From NCBI GenBank assembly GCA_002337125.1, contig DDFJ01000004.1:3010134-3074133 (forward strand): a DNA stretch of 64,000 nucleotides, in the 5' to 3' direction. The position numbers and the translations under genes were made by a program. The notes below the pieces were generated by a model, which made no database searches, was not told the origin of the DNA, and worked only from the letters and a program-made list of their open reading frames with translations. Position 1 is the first letter of the stretch. Every line of letters starts with the position of its first letter. Positions 35,101-41,181 of this stretch are shown here, in pieces. Source of the stretch: Chitinophagaceae bacterium UBA1931. GTDB lineage: Bacteria; Bacteroidota; Bacteroidia; Chitinophagales; Chitinophagaceae.

Positions 35101-35279
35101 TTTGCAGCAGTATAAATATTCTGTACTTCTTTCAGTGCCGATTCTGTCAATCCTTTTTTAGAAACAAGTTCATCCACCTTTTTCCACGCATCGGTGTAAT
35201 TGAATTTTTTTTGTGCGTTTGTCATTGTAAGGAAAGAAATAAGAAGAAGGTTAACGATTAAGATTCTTTTCAGCAACAT
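29178..35279 (-). CDS. Alpha-2-macroglobulin family protein with SusC-like insert
   Basis: A 2033-residue exported protease-trap-like protein. It has a signal peptide (MLLKRILIVNLLLISFLTMT...NAQ), a helical N-terminal region (about 25-400), an MG2 region around the motif FFTDRSIYRPGQTVYFKGII (about 605-624), an A2M middle part (LTQWKWQLLSHTKD), a thioester motif CAEQ with Cys1488, and the alpha-alpha toroid after it (EMQLENGGFVWFKGG). An insert near residues 1180-1200 reads ISYALRGRVAGIQVNN, which resembles the plug signature of SusC/RagA TonB receptors. I chose the ATG at 35279; an upstream in-frame ATG at 35384 would add 35 residues that spoil the signal peptide. Bacterial A2M proteins guard the envelope against proteases. 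Confidence 0.9.
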   Translation of the reverse strand: MLLKRILIVNLLLISFLTMTNAQKKFNYTDAWKKVDELVSKKGLTESALKEVQNIYTAAKTEKNNAQLIKALVFRIGLQQQKEEDADVKAIFQLEKEAATAPEPAKSILLNLTAEAYWQYFQNNRWQLYNRTNTQSFKKDDIATWTTDDLHQKISALYLASLQQKKLLQQTKLDEFDPIITKGNMRQLRPTLFDLLAFRAVSYFENDERSITKPTDAFEMNSAAAFSPAATFIQQKFTTTDSSSLQNKALLLLQEIIAFHINDAKPDALIDADIHRISFVNRTSTLETKTELYRSALAHLIKQYKDVPAAAQASYLLAQEYATFAATYDFKKHKSNDEQNPRYYYQKAMAICREVMAQKENSEGKVNCSNLANNIEQTDISIISEKVNIPGKPFRSLLTYRNTTKAFFRIVKMDKKAFDDMQNIRWQDEFWKKILAVPAFKNFSYNLAASEDYQKHSAEIKVDALPEGTYLLVASTDAGFELKKNTLAVQFLYVSNIAWMHHNNEFFIVNRESGQPLKNASVILWEQAYDSKQSRYVQVKAGTYTSNANGNFSINKAPGNNAYTRTLEITYQNDHLHLDDRAYVYVYKDEEEKINEKEARRVFFFTDRSIYRPGQTVYFKGIITTTDAETKKPKIVSGLKTTVILYDANNEKLDSLIVTSNEFGSVSGKFVIPAGRMTGSYSIQESSTENATEFSVEEYKRPKFFVEYQPVKQSFRVDDEIKVTGNAKAYAGNNIDGALVKYRVVREPRLLYPWLCWRWGWPQMDEQEIAHGETKTNADGTFNISFTAIADKKVRKELSPVFDYRIITDVTDINGETRSAETTISAGYQSLQLSVSLPQGEMMVADSLKQINISTQNMMGEFVKSNVTVAVYKLNAPSRLIRERYWDQPDQFLLNEKDYLAAFPNDEYNNETEKESWEKSAKVFEKKDTSALNSQFTIDHSVFSPGWYIIEATTTDKDGNEVKNQAFVQLVDGKTKNPVSPEYVWNLPAIKTAEPGTTATLSFGTSANEVYVVEINPKVYTSNLRYYQLNNEQKQINAAVTEKERGGFGYSYSFVKNNRFFSFTRYINVPWTNKELTVSYETFRDKTLPGSEEQWKVKISGYKADKVAAELLTSMYDASLDQFKPHQWMKPGLFSSNYFNNSWSSGGFAVTNSVNKNWNDYVWKGFEKRYDEIIGSSNNTPISYALRGRVAGIQVNNMMMRKQEAADVSYFSGAAPAADTARFNFKIPLIIKQTPSVKVDDQQLQNQNNGAIKIRKNFSETVFFFPDLKTDSAGNISFSFTMPESLTQWKWQLLSHTKDLSMGVSERSIITQKDLMVQPFAPRFLREGDRFEFTAKITNLTDKELSGESNLQLFNTTTMQPVDGWFQNTFPVQHFTVAAGQSTVVKFRTEVPYNFNEALTYRIIAKAADKSDGEEATLPVLTNRMLVTETLPLPMRGDGTKNFSFTKLLQSDRSETLTQHKFTIEYTSNPAWYAVQALPYLMEYPYECAEQTWNRFYANALASHITAKLPRIKEVLAKWKINNSSELQSKLQTNEELKSVLLVETPWILDAKNEEQQKKNISLLFDAIRMSNELSKNIAKLQEMQLENGGFVWFKGGPDDRYITQYIVTGIGHLKKLNALPVAQEKAINEILATAIPYLDKKIKEDYDNLIRYKINLKSNNLSYTAIQYLYMRSFFKDVPVTAASQKAYNYYFKQSQQYWLQQSRYMQGMIALALHRSNDSKTSAAIVKSLKENALVNEEMGMYWKEFNAGYYWYQAPVEAQALMIEVFNDVTNDQQSVADLKTWLLKQKQTQNWKTTIATAEACYALLLQGGKWIATEPVVEIKAGDQVFSTSTEKTEAGTGYFKRSLQNDFIKPSMGNIKVTVSNSNNQPSWGAAYWQYFENLDRITSAETPLKLQKKYFVERNTNNGPILTPVNEGDELKVGDKIKVRIELRADRNMEYVHMKDMRPSCMEPVNVLSEYKWQGGLGYYESTKDASTSFFFNWLPKGTYVFEYPMFITHAGNYSSGITTIQCMYAPEFSSHSEGVRVKVGE

Positions 35280-35471
35280 GGCTTCTTTTTTTATTAATGT
35301 AAGGTAAAACATATTACGGTTAAAGGATGCAGCCGCAAGCCGAATTGCATAAAAACTGTACCTGTTTATCTGTGTTTCAGGCAAAGTTTTCAGAACCGGT
35401 AAATTCCTTTAACGAATCTTTATCAATCGCAACTAACGGACTGGCATGTGGTTGGAATATATATCAGAAAC

Positions 35472-35480
35472 AAAGGAGGT
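35472..35480 (+). promoter_or_regulatory. Strong Shine-Dalgarno sequence of the DUF4476 gene
   Basis: AAAGGAGGT is a near-perfect match to the anti-Shine-Dalgarno, ending 4 nt before the ATG at 35485. Such motifs are rare in this phylum and absent from the other genes here. It fixes the start at 35485 rather than at an in-frame ATG at 35446. Confidence 0.75.
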
Positions 35481-35484
35481 GTCT

Positions 35485-36255
35485 ATGAACAAAATCTCTA
35501 CTCTCATTTCAATTCTGGTTTTTAATTTCATTGCAATTGCGGCAGGTGCACAATCACGTCTGAGCATTACCAGTTTAAGTACCACGCCGGTTCGGGTTAT
35601 GATTGATGGACGTGAAATGCAGAATAACAACAATGAAATACGTGTTGGTAATCTCAGCCAGGGCTTTCACCGTTTACAGATTTATGCAGCCGACAGAAAT
35701 AACGATAACCGTGGATGGGGACGAAACGTTTCCAACCGATACGGCAGGATGATTTATAATACTAACCTGAACATCCGTTATGGCACGCATACTGATATCA
35801 TCATTAACCGTTTTGGTAAAGTGTTTGTTGATGAACAGGATATTGATCACCGCTATGATCAGGACTGGAACAGCAATGGCGACCGTAACAACAGGGACAA
35901 TGATAACTGGAACAACGGAAAAGATAACCGCAACAATGATGGTTGGAACAATGACCGTAATTACGGAATGAATGCAAATGCATTTCAGCAACTGAAACAA
36001 CAGGTAAAAAATGAAAGCTTTGATAACAAGCGTCTTGACCTGTTACGTTCCGTATTACCTCAGAATACCATTTCATCTCAACAGGTGAAAGACCTTGCAA
36101 TGCTGTTTGATTTTGAACGTAACAAACTTGATCTTGCAAAGTTTGCTTATCGTTATACTATCGACAGAGGTAATTACTTTGTGGTAAACGATGTGTTTGA
36201 TTTCGGAAACAGTAAAACTGAACTTACCCAATATATTGCCGGTTACAGGGATTAA
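35485..36255 (+). CDS. Secreted DUF4476 protein with Asn/Asp-rich linker
   Basis: A 256-residue exported protein. After the signal peptide (MNKISTLISILVFNFIAIAA, cleavage near GAQ) comes a beta-rich domain (about 22-125, with VRVMIDGREMQNNNNEIRVG), then a low-complexity stretch of Asn, Asp, Arg and Trp (about 136-165, repeats such as DNDNWNNGKDNRNNDGWNND), and a C-terminal DUF4476 domain (about 168-256: FQQLKQQVKNESFDNKRLDL ... LFDFERNKLDLAKFAY). DUF4476 proteins are frequent in Bacteroidota; their function is not known. The gene has an unusually strong ribosome binding site and is followed by its own terminator. Confidence 0.9.
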   Translation: MNKISTLISILVFNFIAIAAGAQSRLSITSLSTTPVRVMIDGREMQNNNNEIRVGNLSQGFHRLQIYAADRNNDNRGWGRNVSNRYGRMIYNTNLNIRYGTHTDIIINRFGKVFVDEQDIDHRYDQDWNSNGDRNNRDNDNWNNGKDNRNNDGWNNDRNYGMNANAFQQLKQQVKNESFDNKRLDLLRSVLPQNTISSQQVKDLAMLFDFERNKLDLAKFAYRYTIDRGNYFVVNDVFDFGNSKTELTQYIAGYRD

Positions 36256-36297
36256 CAGTAACGCATAAATTATTAAGCAGAAGCATCTATAAACATA

Positions 36298-36326
36298 AAC
36301 CTCCGCCAAAAGCGGAGGTTTTTTTT
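36298..36326 (+). terminator. Terminator after the DUF4476 gene
   Basis: Stem AACCTCCGC (36298-36306) with GCGGAGGTT (36312-36320), 5-nt loop, then six more T. It ends the plus-strand unit. The convergent membrane-protein gene ends at 36351. Confidence 0.88.
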
Positions 36327-36350
36327 ATCCGGGATCAGAAAGGAAAATAA

Positions 36351-36857
36351 TCAGAATCCTACAGGGAAGCTGAACAAGGCTATGAAAAATAATAGCAGCA
36401 GCGTTCCGCTTATTGCAATTCCTATCAGTGCAGGGATGTTGCTTGTGCCTGATTTATCTGCCAGTTTTTTTCTTTTGTGAAGACTGATTATTCCAAGAAT
36501 AATTGATGCAGGCAGTAACAGTAATGCAAAAATTGAAATGACCTGGACAACTCCAATTGAAGAAATTCCAAAGTTCAGAATTAAAAGTAAAGGAGAGGCA
36601 ATCGATCCAATTAGCGAAAGAAAGCCAAGACGAGTGACATTCTTCTTTTCATTACCAGTTTGTTTATGCGTTTTTATCTTGAGCCACCTGCTCAGTATTT
36701 TTTCTTTAAACGATGGGTTCTTCTTTATCACAGGTTCACTTCCAGGCTGGTAAGGATAGGAAATGCAGGTAAGTGAAGTGAAAGATAATTGATGTGGCTG
36801 GGAATTGCTTCTCTGAAGAAACAAAAAGCATACAATAAAAATGAATATTTGTTTCAT
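36351..36857 (-). CDS. Small membrane protein, unknown family
   Basis: A 168-residue protein: signal peptide-like start (MKQIFIFIVCFLFLQRSNSQ), a short extracellular segment, then two or three hydrophobic helices (about 76-97, 100-122 and 142-165) joined by a basic loop (SLHKRKKLADKSG). The last part (GFLSLIGSIASPLLLILNFG, ASIILGIISLHKRKK) has the look of DUF4190-type proteins, but the match is not strong enough to name. It stands alone between a terminator on one side and the pentapeptide gene on the other. Confidence 0.7.
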   Translation of the reverse strand: MKQIFIFIVCFLFLQRSNSQPHQLSFTSLTCISYPYQPGSEPVIKKNPSFKEKILSRWLKIKTHKQTGNEKKNVTRLGFLSLIGSIASPLLLILNFGISSIGVVQVISIFALLLLPASIILGIISLHKRKKLADKSGTSNIPALIGIAISGTLLLLFFIALFSFPVGF

Positions 36858-36912
36858 ACTCCTTTTTCGGCAAAATAGAAATTAGCCTGCACATATGCAA
36901 AATAGAGCAAGC

Positions 36913-37485
36913 TTATTCTATTACAATATCATACTGGTCGAGCAGTCCTCTTATTCCGTGAACAGAGAATTTTGCTTTTTTAATTTTGTTGATGGATGGA
37001 TTGATTGAGTATTCCATCGCTGTACGGAAATCAGCTTTTTCCAGATTAGTATGATCAAACTTTGCTCCTGCAAGATTACTTTCAGTAAACACAGCAGCAG
37101 TTAAATCGGCTTCAGTAAAATCTGCTTCCTGCAAACTGCAGTTAATAAAGTTGCAGTCTTTTAATTTCAGTTTGTAAAACGAACAAAGGTTGAGAATACA
37201 ATGATCAAAAGACATATTCAATAAAAACGGGTTGCAATCTTCAAAATGCAAACCAAGCATTTTGCAATTGATAAACTTTATATCCTGCAATGAAGTGCCG
37301 TTAATATTTGCTGTACTCAGGTTGCAGCCTTCAAACACACAATCAATAAAAGTGATTTTACTGAAATTGTTTTCTGTGAAGTTGCAGTTTATAAAACGGC
37401 AGTTTTCATACTCTGCCTGTTCAAAAACGGAAGTGGTGTAATTAACAGCAGAAAATGTCTGATCCTGTATATAGCGGTTGTTCAT
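36913..37485 (-). CDS. Pentapeptide-repeat protein
   Basis: A 190-residue protein built mainly of pentapeptide repeats with a Cys or Asn at the third position and Phe or Leu in the centre (FINCNF, FIDCVFEGCN, FINCKM, FEDCN, FINCSL, EADFTEADLT, GAKFDHTNLEKADF), which fold as a right-handed beta-helix. The rest ends SVHGIRGLLDQYDIVIE, a closing segment I recall from related Bacteroidota proteins. Some pentapeptide proteins (Qnr, MfpA) mimic DNA and protect gyrase; nothing here shows that role. The first ATG is at 37485; the longer version needs a TTG at 37509, which falls inside the T-run of the sucD terminator, so I reject it. Confidence 0.85.
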   Translation of the reverse strand: MNNRYIQDQTFSAVNYTTSVFEQAEYENCRFINCNFTENNFSKITFIDCVFEGCNLSTANINGTSLQDIKFINCKMLGLHFEDCNPFLLNMSFDHCILNLCSFYKLKLKDCNFINCSLQEADFTEADLTAAVFTESNLAGAKFDHTNLEKADFRTAMEYSINPSINKIKKAKFSVHGIRGLLDQYDIVIE

Positions 37486-37506
37486 GTTTTGAGAAATTGA
37501 TCTGAA

Positions 37507-37540
37507 CAAAAATAAAAACCCTGCAGATTGCTGCAGGGTT
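37507..37540 (-). terminator. Terminator after sucD
   Basis: A 10-bp stem (AACCCTGCAG at 37517-37526 with CTGCAGGGTT at 37531-37540, loop ATTG) is followed on the minus strand by TTTTTATTTTTG down to 37507. It ends sucD and sits immediately before the pentapeptide gene. Confidence 0.88.
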
Positions 37541-37559
37541 GAATATCAGTTTAAGTGAA

Positions 37560-38432
37560 TTATTTTTTAATCACTTCAGCCATTGTTTTACCAATGTCTG
37601 CAGGGCTTGCCACAACATGAATTCCACATTCGGTCATGATTTTCATTTTTGCAGCAGCTGTATCTTCAGCACCACCAATGATAGCACCAGCATGTCCCAT
37701 ACGGCGACCGGGAGGTGCAGTTTGTCCGGCAATAAAACCTACAACCGGTTTCTTTGGATTTTGTTTGTACCAGCGTGCAGCTTCAGCTTCCATGCCACCA
37801 CCAATTTCACCAATCATTACAACAGCATCGGTTTCATCATCATTCATAAACAGTTCAAGCACTTCTTTGGTTGTTGTGCCAATGATAGGGTCACCACCAA
37901 TACCAACAGCAGTACTTACACCCAATCCAGCTTTTGCAACCTGGTCGGCAGCTTCATAAGTAAGTGTTCCGCTTTTTGAAACAATACCAATACGTCCCTG
38001 CTTGAAAACAAAACCAGGCATAATACCCACTTTACATTCGCCTGCGGTAATTACACCGGGGCAGTTAGGACCAATCAATCTGGCATTTGTTGATGCTAAA
38101 TAGTTTTTAGCTTTTACCATATCCTGCACAGGAATACCTTCTGTAATACAAACAATCAGTTCAATACCTGCAGCAGCAGCTTCCATAATTGCATCGGCTG
38201 CAAATGCTGGTGGAACAAAGATGATGCTCACATTTGCACCAGCCTTGGTTACAGCATCCTGAACGGTGTTGAATACAGGCCTGTCGAGGTGAGTGGTTCC
38301 ACCTTTTCCTGGTGTAACACCACCAACCACATTGGTGCCGTATTCAATCATTTGAGTTGCATGAAAAGTACCTTCTGTTCCGGTAAAACCCTGAACAATA
38401 ACTTTTGAATTCTTATTTACGAGAATGCTCAT
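37560..38432 (-). CDS. sucD: Succinate-CoA ligase subunit alpha
   Basis: The alpha subunit of succinyl-CoA synthetase, a TCA cycle enzyme that makes ATP or GTP from succinyl-CoA and carries the phospho-histidine. The 290-residue protein has the CoA-binding Rossmann start (KVIVQGFTGTEGTFHATQMI), the VGGVTPGKGG segment, ARLIGPNCPG, the GIGGDPIIGT loop and MGHAGAIIGG with the active-site histidine. sucC is not adjacent, so the two subunit genes are separated in this genome. A TATCTTTG box lies 20 bp upstream of the start. Confidence 0.97.
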   Translation of the reverse strand: MSILVNKNSKVIVQGFTGTEGTFHATQMIEYGTNVVGGVTPGKGGTTHLDRPVFNTVQDAVTKAGANVSIIFVPPAFAADAIMEAAAAGIELIVCITEGIPVQDMVKAKNYLASTNARLIGPNCPGVITAGECKVGIMPGFVFKQGRIGIVSKSGTLTYEAADQVAKAGLGVSTAVGIGGDPIIGTTTKEVLELFMNDDETDAVVMIGEIGGGMEAEAARWYKQNPKKPVVGFIAGQTAPPGRRMGHAGAIIGGAEDTAAAKMKIMTECGIHVVASPADIGKTMAEVIKK

Positions 38433-38452
38433 ATGACATTATTAAAGTTGGG

Positions 38453-38460
38453 CAAAGATA
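38453..38460 (-). promoter_or_regulatory. -7 box upstream of sucD
   Basis: Minus-strand TATCTTTG is an exact TAnnTTTG match ending 20 bp before the sucD ATG, giving a leader of about 15 nt. No TTG is seen at the usual -33 distance. Confidence 0.45.
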
Positions 38461-38592
38461 GGGGATGAAGGGTTGATGAGTGCAGTTTAATGTGGTTATT
38501 TAATGTAGTTTATAATGTTGGATTTTGCACTAGCTGTCTGCCTTTCAAGCAATGTTTCCGGCAAGCTGAAGGCAATTAAAACAGTTCCTGAA

Positions 38593-39423
38593 TTACCTGC
38601 TGGTTAATCGGGTGCCTGCATAACCTGTATAGCCCCAGGTAACAGTTCCCCAATAACTTTGCCATTGAGCATTTGCATTTTCATCAAGGCGCATCATGTG
38701 TACGCAGCTAACCATCCATTCGCCGGAAGTATTTAAGGTAAAGCTGAACTCTCCTTTTTCATTGGTGATAAAACTGCTGTCGCTCACTTTGCTTCCAATA
38801 CGTTGCCATGTTTTCATTTTTGTATTTGGTAATGGCTTGCCCATAAACAATACACGTACGTTCATTGTTTGATTATTGGCAATGGAGTAAGGATTGCTAA
38901 GCGGGATAATATCAAGCGGCAGGTTTGTTTGTTTTTTGCACACATCTGTTTTTGTATTTCCTACCTGTACAATTGTTTTTACCGAACGTTGATAAAGTTC
39001 TTTTGCAGATGAATCGGTTTCGTTGTGTTGCTTCCTGTATTCAAGTGCATCTGTTAAACCATCTTCTTCAAGATAAGCATTGAAGTCTTTTGCATTCAGT
39101 TGTATGGAAGAATTGGTGCTGTTGAAAGTTATCATGGCTGTGCCCTCTTCAAACATGGAAAATTGTAAGGAGTCGCCTTCATCATCTGTTAAGGCATCAC
39201 TCAAATCATCTGTTACATCAGCATAGTAAAGTTTTAATTCATTTACTTTTTGCCGTGAACCTTTCCAGTTGTTTCCTGTAAAATTTTCTCCAACATAAAA
39301 GCGGATATTGATTTCATCACCGGCACTAAATAAGTATTGTTTTGGCTGCAGCCAAAACTCATGTGCAAGCAAAGGCACAACAAATAAACAAGCGAGAATA
39401 ATTGTGAGAGATTTATTATTCAT
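38593..39423 (-). CDS. Secreted DUF4198-domain protein
   Basis: A 276-residue exported protein. The start at 39423 gives a clean signal peptide (MNNKSLTIILACLFVVPLLA) directly followed by HEFWLQPKQYLFSAGDEINI, the hallmark of DUF4198. The C-terminal part (PLPNTKMKTWQRIG, FITNEKGEFSFTLNTSGEWM, SCVHMMRLDENANAQWQSYW) is the typical carboxypeptidase-regulatory-like end of these proteins. DUF4198 proteins are often near metal-uptake genes (nickel, cobalt), but none is present here, so the role is open. An in-frame upstream ATG at 39447 is less likely. Confidence 0.88.
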   Translation of the reverse strand: MNNKSLTIILACLFVVPLLAHEFWLQPKQYLFSAGDEINIRFYVGENFTGNNWKGSRQKVNELKLYYADVTDDLSDALTDDEGDSLQFSMFEEGTAMITFNSTNSSIQLNAKDFNAYLEEDGLTDALEYRKQHNETDSSAKELYQRSVKTIVQVGNTKTDVCKKQTNLPLDIIPLSNPYSIANNQTMNVRVLFMGKPLPNTKMKTWQRIGSKVSDSSFITNEKGEFSFTLNTSGEWMVSCVHMMRLDENANAQWQSYWGTVTWGYTGYAGTRLTSR

Positions 39424-39469
39424 GAATGTTGATTGATTAACCGGCAAATCATCTCTGCTGTCAACCTGC

Positions 39470-40279
39470 TTACTTCAGCAATTCATCCATGTTCCTGTTG
39501 TCACTTATTTTTCCTCTTGCTTCAAGCATACGCATATCTTTTGCATCACGCAGGAACTCAGATGCAAAAATGAATTTATTCAGTTCCTCATTTTTACTGA
39601 AAATAATATCGTTGTTGGTACCTTCCCATTCCTTTCTTCCCTGGTGCATGAAAATAATGTTGTCGCCAATTTCCATTACACTATTCATGTCGTGGGTATT
39701 TACAACTGTGGTCATTCCATATTCAGTTGTAATTTCTTTAATCAGTTTATCAATCACCAATGAAGTCTTCGGGTCAAGACCTGAGTTAGGTTCATCGCAA
39801 AACAAAAACTTCGGGTTCAGTACAATTGCTCTTGCAATACCCACACGTTTTTTCATACCACCACTTATTTCAGCAGGGTATTTATTGTTTGATCCTGTAA
39901 GGTTAACACGTTCGAGTACTTCATTCACTTTGTCGTGTTTTTGTTTACCTGTTAAATTGGTAAACATATCCAGTGGAAACATCACGTTCTGCTCAACTGT
40001 CATTGAGTCGAACAATGCAGAACCCTGGAACAGCATGCCGATCTGCTGGCGGATTTGTTTCCGTTCTTCAGGCGACATGGTTGTGAAATTGGCATCATCA
40101 TAAATTATTTCACCACTGTCGGGTTCAAACAAACCAACAATGCATTTCATTAAAACAGTTTTACCGCTTCCGCTTGCACCAATGATGAGGTTGCATTTGC
40201 CGGTTTCAAGTACAGCTGAAACATCTTCAATCACTGTTTTATCACCAAACCCTTTGTGTATGTTTTTTATTTCAATCAT
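39470..40279 (-). CDS. ABC transporter ATPase, MlaF type
   Basis: The 269-residue nucleotide-binding subunit of an MCE/Mla-type lipid transporter. Walker A is GASGSGKT (34-41), the Q-loop FQGSALFDSMTVEQNVMFPL, the signature ISGGMKKRVGIARAI and Walker B FLFCDEPNSGLDP. ALFDSMTVxxNVxFPL and the MKKRV signature are typical of MlaF rather than of drug or metal exporters. Together with the permease 2 bp upstream it forms an operon, presumably moving phospholipids between inner and outer membrane. The substrate-binding MCE protein (MlaD) is not adjacent. Confidence 0.93.
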   Translation of the reverse strand: MIEIKNIHKGFGDKTVIEDVSAVLETGKCNLIIGASGSGKTVLMKCIVGLFEPDSGEIIYDDANFTTMSPEERKQIRQQIGMLFQGSALFDSMTVEQNVMFPLDMFTNLTGKQKHDKVNEVLERVNLTGSNNKYPAEISGGMKKRVGIARAIVLNPKFLFCDEPNSGLDPKTSLVIDKLIKEITTEYGMTTVVNTHDMNSVMEIGDNIIFMHQGRKEWEGTNNDIIFSKNEELNKFIFASEFLRDAKDMRMLEARGKISDNRNMDELLK

Positions 40280-40281
40280 GC

Positions 40282-41019
40282 TTATAAGAGAATTGCAGCC
40301 AATGCATAGTCGGCTAATAAAATTAATATGCAGCTTATAATCACTGATGTTGTACTTGCCCGTCCGATTTCAAGCGCACCTCCCTGTACATGGTAACCGT
40401 AATATGCAGGAACACTTGAAATGATGAAAGCGTATGTGTATGTTTTGCTTAATGCAAACACAACATTGTAAGGAATAAAATCTTCCAGCAAACCTTCATT
40501 ATAAATATCAGAAGGCAGAATGCCGGATAACTCACCAGCAATTTTTCCTCCCCAGATACCAAGTACTGCAGCTAATACAACCAAACAGGGAACAACAATT
40601 AATGCAGCAAGAATTTTTGGCATAATAAGATAAGCTTTGGTATTAATGCCCATGATTTCTAGTGCATCAATCTGTTCGCTTGTACGCATGTTGCCCAGTT
40701 CACTTGCAATACGGCTGCCTACCACACCTGCCAGTACAACGCAGATGAGTGTTGGTGCCAATTCAAGAATGATGTTATCCCTTACAATTACAGCAATAAC
40801 GGTTTTAGGAATTAATGGTGTAATGAGCTGGTAAGCTGTTTGTACTGTTGTTACCGCACCAAGAAACACAGAAATAATCACCACGATGCCAACTGAGCGG
40901 ATACCAATTTCATTGCATTGATGCATCAGTTCTTTCCAGTACAGGCGATGGTTTTCCGGTTTGGAAAACATGCCTTTGATCATTAAAAGATACCTGCCTA
41001 AATGAGTAAAAAAATTCAT
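40282..41019 (-). CDS. MlaE-family ABC transporter permease
   Basis: The 245-residue membrane subunit of the same transporter. It carries the MlaE family features: RSVGIVVIISVFLGAVTTVQ, the LAPTLICVVLAGVVGSRIAS core with ELGNMRTSEQIDALEIMGIN (the coupling motif that contacts the ATPase), and PKILAALIVVPCLVVLAAVL. Five or six helices are predicted. Its stop is 2 bp before the ATPase start. Such transporters maintain outer-membrane lipid asymmetry in other bacteria. Confidence 0.93.
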   Translation of the reverse strand: MNFFTHLGRYLLMIKGMFSKPENHRLYWKELMHQCNEIGIRSVGIVVIISVFLGAVTTVQTAYQLITPLIPKTVIAVIVRDNIILELAPTLICVVLAGVVGSRIASELGNMRTSEQIDALEIMGINTKAYLIMPKILAALIVVPCLVVLAAVLGIWGGKIAGELSGILPSDIYNEGLLEDFIPYNVVFALSKTYTYAFIISSVPAYYGYHVQGGALEIGRASTTSVIISCILILLADYALAAILL

Positions 41020-41130
41020 ACAGAATAATGTCGGTTATCAGAGCCGGTAAACAACCGGCCTTTGTTCTGAAACGTGAAGATACAAATTCAAAATAACAAC
41101 CACTTTTTAGCTGCTATAAGGAAATGCAAA

Positions 41131-41162
41131 TAAAAAAGTTGCCGGCAATTAACCGGCAACTT
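41131..41162 (-). terminator. Terminator after maeB
   Basis: Stem AAGTTGCCGG (41136-41145) and CCGGCAACTT (41153-41162), 7-nt loop. On the minus strand it is followed by a T-run (TTTTTTA). Confidence 0.85.
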
Positions 41163-41181
41163 CATTTTTCAGTTGAATATA

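Noticed and set aside
35485..36255. Horizontal transfer of the DUF4476 gene suggested by its Shine-Dalgarno
   Set aside because: The domain and signal peptide are typical of Bacteroidota and base composition looks like the neighbours, so transfer is not supported by more than one feature.
37486..37509. Extended N-terminus of the pentapeptide protein
   Set aside because: It would start with TTG within the T-run of the sucD terminator; the ATG at 37485 is a better start.
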